From assembly GCA_030431525.1 (NCBI GenBank), contig JAUIJC010000015.1:40971-104970 (forward strand): a DNA stretch of 64,000 nucleotides, given 5' to 3'. The notes under the pieces are model-generated. The model did no database searches and had not been told where the DNA came from. It saw nothing but the letters and a program-made list of their open reading frames with translations. The DNA comes from Bacteroidia bacterium (lineage in GTDB: Bacteria > Bacteroidota > Bacteroidia > Cytophagales > JAAEPT01). Positions 60,194 through 64,000 of this stretch are shown here, piece after piece; position 1 is the first letter of the stretch, and each line of letters starts with the position of its first letter. The position numbers and the translations under genes are program-made.

Positions 60194-62467
60194 ATGATAA
60201 ACTTCTTAAAAAGCGACAATGGCCAGCTGTTGGTGAGCTATGAGGGACTAACCCATGTATTCAGCTTGAATACGATTGAGTCTTGGGTCAAACGAAATCA
60301 AGTAGTTCACATTCAAGACGAAAAAGATGGCCGGAAAAGATGGGTTGTTATGAAAACCATCCCATCCCCATCCATTAAACGCCTAACCAACCACCTCAAA
60401 TCCCTTCCAGAGTTTGTCACCCTCACCAATCTCACAGGAGACAAACTCTTTGCAGGCATCACTGAAAGACTAAAGGATGAGAAATACGATCAGGCCATTC
60501 AGTGCATCATCCGAGAGCTTCCAGAAGTCCCTGTTAAGGACGAAGAATACCTGCGCAACTACCGTATAGTTCGCGAAGACGTGGACCTCGAAACAGGTGA
60601 AGTCTTCCCGATGCCTAAAGCAAAGCTCTCAGAGGAGCGCATAAAACAACACAGACTTACCGCCAGATTCCTGTCCATGCTAACAGACAAGCGCTACAAG
60701 GACAAGAATGAAAGGGCAAAGCTACACCCTGATTTCGCTGACATTCACCAGTTCCGCAAAGCTGTCTTGGAAGCCTCACGTTGCATGAGCAAAGAAATGG
60801 ACATCAAGGTAGCATTACCAAATGACCTATCACGCCTACGCGGAAAGTTAAAAGCATACAAAGATGACGGAGCTGAATGCCTAATCAACAAACAGACAGG
60901 CAAGCGCCATGCTGCCAAGCTAACTGCTGAATGTGTACGGAAACTCATCGAGTTGATGAGTGACTCGCGCAAACCTACTAAAAAACAGGTGCATGGATGG
61001 TTCAACGCATGGCGACAAGAGCGAGGGATGGAAAAAGTTGGTTTGCGCACTATTGGCCAAAAGCTTGACGAACCTGACATCGAAATGCAATGGTGGGGCG
61101 TCCATCATGGAATGGACCGTTGGAAAGTTCGCTATGAGTACACCAACTGGAAGCAAAGAGCAACTGCCCGCGACCTTAAATGGGTGGGTGACGGAACCAA
61201 GGTCAACTACTTCTATCTACAAGATGGCAAGGTGACCGCCAAGTTGGATGTGTATGAAATCGTGGATGAACACTCCGAAATGAAACTTGGCTGGGCATTC
61301 AGTGTCAATGGCGAAGATGCGCGAGTTATCCAAAACGCTCTGCGCATGGCCTTACAAACCAGCGGAAACATGATGCCTTACCAAATGCTGTATGATGGTG
61401 ATAGCGCCAACAAGCTGGCCTTGCAGGGAAAATTCCGTCTTGATTTTAATGCTGCACCCTACAATGCACAGTCCAAGATCATTGAATCCATGTTCGCCCG
61501 ACAGCAGCAATTCATTATGACGCGGAACCACTTCTTCACGGGTCAGAACGTAAAGGCGAGGTCTGAGCGAGGACGCCTGAACCAAGATCGGATAAAGGAC
61601 TTGGGTAAGCGCCTACCTTCTCTCGAAGAGGTCATGAAAATCTATGAGGAAGATAACCACCTATGGAACAACACCCCACAGGAGCGAGATGGCAAAAGTC
61701 CAGCCCAGCGTTACAAAGAATCCAAATGCCCATCACCACGACCACTGCATGAGGAAGACTACATGCGACTTTTCTGGGAGTACAAAGGACGTAATCCGAC
61801 AGGGAAGCTTTTAAGCTGGAAAGAGGCTGATACAATTAAGTACCGCAAAGACGGAATACTCTTGCAATGGGGCAATGACGTAAACCGCTTCGAGGTACTC
61901 GACAAAGAAGGCAACCCTGACTTCGATTTCCATCAGCATAACATCAATCGCTCCTTCAAGGTCAAGTACGACCCCAAAGACTTAGACCGAAAGCGAATTG
62001 CCCTCTATGATGCCAAGGATGAACGTTTTGTCCGATGGGCTGATGAAAAATTTGCATTGCCAAGTGCTGTCTACGACCAAAAGCCTGGTGACCGTGCAAT
62101 TATCGAACAGCGCCTATCAATTCCAAAGCGTCAAAGGGATTGGCTTAAGGAAGAAGCCCGCAAGCGCAAGAACCATTTCGCAGGAGACACCGAACAGCCG
62201 TGGATTATCCAGAACAAACAGGAGCAGGCCGAGTACGAAACCGAAATGCTCACCTCGCTTATCGAGCCAAAGCTTTATCCATTGCCCGACCCAGCTAACC
62301 ACAAAGCGCCAGAGCCTGATGAGTCCATAGCTTCTGGGTTTACACCCGACGACGCAGACGTAGACCCACCAACCATGGATTTACCACCTGAACTACCAGA
62401 CGACGAAGACAACGAAACTGACCGACTCTATAAAATCTACATGGAAAACGCCCAAAACGCAGAATAA
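60194..62467 (+). CDS. Mu-type transposase A (DDE recombinase)
   Basis: 757 residues. N-terminal DNA-binding region (about 1-300) with WVKRNQVVHIQDEKDGRKRW near the start. The catalytic core has Asp333 in WVGDGTKVNYF, Asp401 in MLYDGDSANK and Glu431 in AQSKIIESMFARQ, giving D-67-D-29-E. A beta-barrel domain follows (about 540-620), then a charged C-terminal tail that in Mu contacts MuB and ClpX. It carries out strand transfer into new sites. Only 20 bases to the MuB gene. Confidence 0.93.
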   Translation: MINFLKSDNGQLLVSYEGLTHVFSLNTIESWVKRNQVVHIQDEKDGRKRWVVMKTIPSPSIKRLTNHLKSLPEFVTLTNLTGDKLFAGITERLKDEKYDQAIQCIIRELPEVPVKDEEYLRNYRIVREDVDLETGEVFPMPKAKLSEERIKQHRLTARFLSMLTDKRYKDKNERAKLHPDFADIHQFRKAVLEASRCMSKEMDIKVALPNDLSRLRGKLKAYKDDGAECLINKQTGKRHAAKLTAECVRKLIELMSDSRKPTKKQVHGWFNAWRQERGMEKVGLRTIGQKLDEPDIEMQWWGVHHGMDRWKVRYEYTNWKQRATARDLKWVGDGTKVNYFYLQDGKVTAKLDVYEIVDEHSEMKLGWAFSVNGEDARVIQNALRMALQTSGNMMPYQMLYDGDSANKLALQGKFRLDFNAAPYNAQSKIIESMFARQQQFIMTRNHFFTGQNVKARSERGRLNQDRIKDLGKRLPSLEEVMKIYEEDNHLWNNTPQERDGKSPAQRYKESKCPSPRPLHEEDYMRLFWEYKGRNPTGKLLSWKEADTIKYRKDGILLQWGNDVNRFEVLDKEGNPDFDFHQHNINRSFKVKYDPKDLDRKRIALYDAKDERFVRWADEKFALPSAVYDQKPGDRAIIEQRLSIPKRQRDWLKEEARKRKNHFAGDTEQPWIIQNKQEQAEYETEMLTSLIEPKLYPLPDPANHKAPEPDESIASGFTPDDADVDPPTMDLPPELPDDEDNETDRLYKIYMENAQNAE

Positions 62468-62487
62468 CCACCAAACCAACGCATACC

Positions 62488-63366
62488 ATGAACACAACCC
62501 AAAAGAAACAACTCACTGCTGAACTCATTGCCTACAAGGAGAAGACAGGCCTTAGCATCGCCCAGCTCGGCAAGCTTACTGGTACAAAATCCTACGCAGG
62601 CTATATCATCAAGGGCAAATACGAAGTGCCCACGGGCAAAGGCCACACGGAAATCTCCGATGCCATCCTAAACAGCCTTCAAACCTTCCTCAAGGGAGGT
62701 TTCAACCTCGAAAATGACAACCTCAAACGCTCAATCGCCTGCTTCTATGAGGCAAAGGAATGGGGTGAGTTCCGCCTGCTCACCTCCCCAACAGGACGAG
62801 GAAAAAGTCACGCCGCGCGCCACTTCCTAAAAACCTTTCCAAAGGAAACCTTCCTCATCGTTTGCGATGGTGACATGAAGTACCGTGAGTTCATGGCGCA
62901 AGTCTGCCGAGTGCTCAACCTACCATCCAAAGGGACAGTTAAAACCATGCGTGACCGAGCTGTGGAAAGAATCCTCGCCATGGACAATCCGCTCCTGATT
63001 TTCGATGAGGCCGAAAACCTCACTAATGGGAACTACCGCACTATCAAAGCGCTCACTGACAGTCTTGAAAACCGCTGTGGCATCGTCCTGATTGGCGCAG
63101 ACAAACAAGGAAAATCCTACTCCGATTGGTTGGAGGACCAAGCCGCAGCTGCTCGGGGAAACTTTCCACAAGTGGCCAGCCGATTCTCTGCTGAGCCTGT
63201 TCGCCTTCTTGACATGAGCTGGGACGACTTCCAAAAAATGGCGGACCACTACGGTATAACAGAAACCTCCAAGCGCAAAGAAATCTATGCTAAGGCACGA
63301 GGAGACTACCGCTTCGCCACTTGGAACCTCAACCGCATCGCCCGCAAGCGCAACACGCTGTCGTAG
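62488..63366 (+). CDS. MuB-like AAA ATPase (transposition target selector)
   Basis: 292 residues. N-terminal HTH-like region (about 15-60: GLSIAQLGKLTGTKSYAGYI). Walker A SPTGRGKSHAAR with Lys106, Walker B NPLLIFDEAENL (about 167-178), sensor region GIVLIGADKQGK (about 193). It binds DNA as an ATP-dependent filament and delivers targets to the transposase. The stop codon lies in a 7-bp hairpin, GTAGTGG with CCACTAC (63363-63381). Confidence 0.92.
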   Translation: MNTTQKKQLTAELIAYKEKTGLSIAQLGKLTGTKSYAGYIIKGKYEVPTGKGHTEISDAILNSLQTFLKGGFNLENDNLKRSIACFYEAKEWGEFRLLTSPTGRGKSHAARHFLKTFPKETFLIVCDGDMKYREFMAQVCRVLNLPSKGTVKTMRDRAVERILAMDNPLLIFDEAENLTNGNYRTIKALTDSLENRCGIVLIGADKQGKSYSDWLEDQAAAARGNFPQVASRFSAEPVRLLDMSWDDFQKMADHYGITETSKRKEIYAKARGDYRFATWNLNRIARKRNTLS

Positions 63367-63442
63367 TGGTCAAGCCACTACGCTACGGAAACTACACATC
63401 GCAACCAAAACCCGTCCGTACCGTAGGGCCTTGCGCCCTACG
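63363..63442. repeat. Two hairpins between the B and gam-like genes
   Basis: GTAGTGG-TCAAG-CCACTAC (63363-63381) and CGTAGGGC-CTTGC-GCCCTACG (63422-63442). The left half of the second is repeated at 63912-63926 after the gam-like gene. Confidence 0.8.
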
Positions 63443-63491
63443 TGGGGACACATTATCCACGGGCAACAGCCCACAAACCAATACCCAAACA

Positions 63492-63896
63492 ATGGCACAA
63501 ACAACATTCGCCAACCCAGAAACCCTCGTCAACGAACTCGCCGAGGTACGCGCCATCTCCAAAGAACTCAAGGAGAAGGACAAGAAAATCGTGGAACAGC
63601 TCCACGCATGGGCCACCCAAAACTCTGAATTCTTCAAGGACGGAAAACTCGACTTCGCCAAAGGAAGCGTCCACTTCAACAGCAAGCCAAGGTTGCAAGT
63701 GCCGGCGAACATCAAGGATAATCTACTCGACTTGGCAGCATTATCCCCAGCTCTTGTAAAAGTATCCCTTAACGAAAGCGCTGTCATCACCTTGTTCGAT
63801 ACAGGTATCAACCCAGCTCTTATCAACACCCTTGTTGAGGAAGGCTTCAAAATCATCCCAGACGGCAAAGAAAACTTCCGCATCAACACCAAATGA
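63492..63896 (+). CDS. Gam-like host-nuclease inhibitor
   Basis: 134 residues from ATG at 63492 (MAQTTFANPETLVNELAEVR); the longer frame from 63321 crosses the hairpins and B gene and is rejected. A coiled-coil helix (about 10-45) precedes KGSVHFNSKPRLQVPANIK and a C-terminal helix region, the pattern of Mu Gam. Gam binds DNA ends and blocks exonucleases such as RecBCD, and is related to Ku. Assignment rests on position and pattern. Confidence 0.75.
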   Translation: MAQTTFANPETLVNELAEVRAISKELKEKDKKIVEQLHAWATQNSEFFKDGKLDFAKGSVHFNSKPRLQVPANIKDNLLDLAALSPALVKVSLNESAVITLFDTGINPALINTLVEEGFKIIPDGKENFRINTK

Positions 63897-63943
63897 TGTA
63901 CTGCTCCGTAACGTAGGGCCTTGTGCCACTCGTGTTCAAAACT

Positions 63944-63993
63944 TTTCAGGAGAGGCACATATGAATGCTTCCCCTGAAATTTTGTTTTTTTTT
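63944..63993 (+). terminator. Terminator after the gam-like gene
   Basis: TTTCAGGAGAGGC (63944-63956) pairs with GCTTCCCCTGAAA (63967-63979) with one mismatch and one G-U, then a TTTTG-T9 tract. Confidence 0.88.
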
Positions 63994-64000
63994 CAAGAAG

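Larger units (their letters stand above)
59013..64000 (+). mobile_element. Mu-like transposable prophage, left end and early region
   Basis: Gene order matches phage Mu: leftward repressor, then rightward ner-like, transposase A, ATPase B and gam-like genes. The left terminus is placed at TG of 59013, where the first of two 19-bp direct repeats begins after host-like sequence with a terminator; Mu-type ends start with TG. The prophage runs off the right edge, so late genes and right end are not seen. Confidence 0.8.

Overview
The window looks like chromosome of a gliding-type Bacteroidota, most likely order Cytophagales. The reasons are a SprE/PorW-type and a GldJ-type lipoprotein (type IX secretion and gliding), near absence of Shine-Dalgarno sequences, alternative GTG/TTG starts, an ATP synthase operon lacking the beta and epsilon genes, and LpoB/COG3014 and DUF3857 proteins typical of the phylum. 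Genus cannot be decided from the sequence alone.

Layout: 1-4900 holds the 3' part of a long-chain acyl-CoA synthetase and a head-to-head pair made of a membrane SpoIIE-type phosphatase and a soluble hybrid histidine kinase. 4901-5563 is a long non-coding stretch with a perfect intrinsic terminator. 5564-11467 is one dimodular NRPS gene (A-T-C-A-T-TE). 11514-15529 is a leftward group of envelope lipoprotein and TPR genes, including lpoB. 15771-21063 is a DNA and RNA maintenance block (ssb, mutY, HU, a TPR protein, a 29-residue basic protein, RNase G). 21147-25765 has an AAA/PD-(D/E)XK protein, a small membrane protein, a glycosyltransferase and uvrC. 25905-33422 is leftward: two PBP1A paralogues and sprE. 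33730-41332 is rightward: a degenerate M23 protein, bactofilin, atpZ, a small membrane protein and atpB-E-F-H-A-G. 41559-58394 holds a UbiA-like protein, an ECF sigma/anti-sigma pair, a DUF3857 transglutaminase-like protein, gldJ, mfd, a TerB-like protein, a K+ channel, a DUF6427-type protein and a lipoprotein. From about 59013 to the right edge is the left end of a Mu-like transposable prophage: repressor (leftward), ner-like, transposase A, target-selection ATPase B and gam-like genes.

The most striking structure not explained by genes is a family of intergenic inverted repeats built of 7-bp units. Roughly ten copies occur between 16.6 and 57.3 kb. The words differ between copies (GTACAAT, GACATTA, AAGTATC, GTTATCA, GTACAGA, AAGACAC types), but the 7-bp phase is kept, and several arms are exactly four heptads long. 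One sits in each of three successive gaps of the atp operon, and a fourth trace follows it. Other notable structure: a ~135-bp imperfect hairpin with a UACG-type tip between atpZ and atpB; a composite heptad element with its own structured core between pbp1A and sprE; and a candidate prophage left terminus marked by two 19-bp direct repeats.
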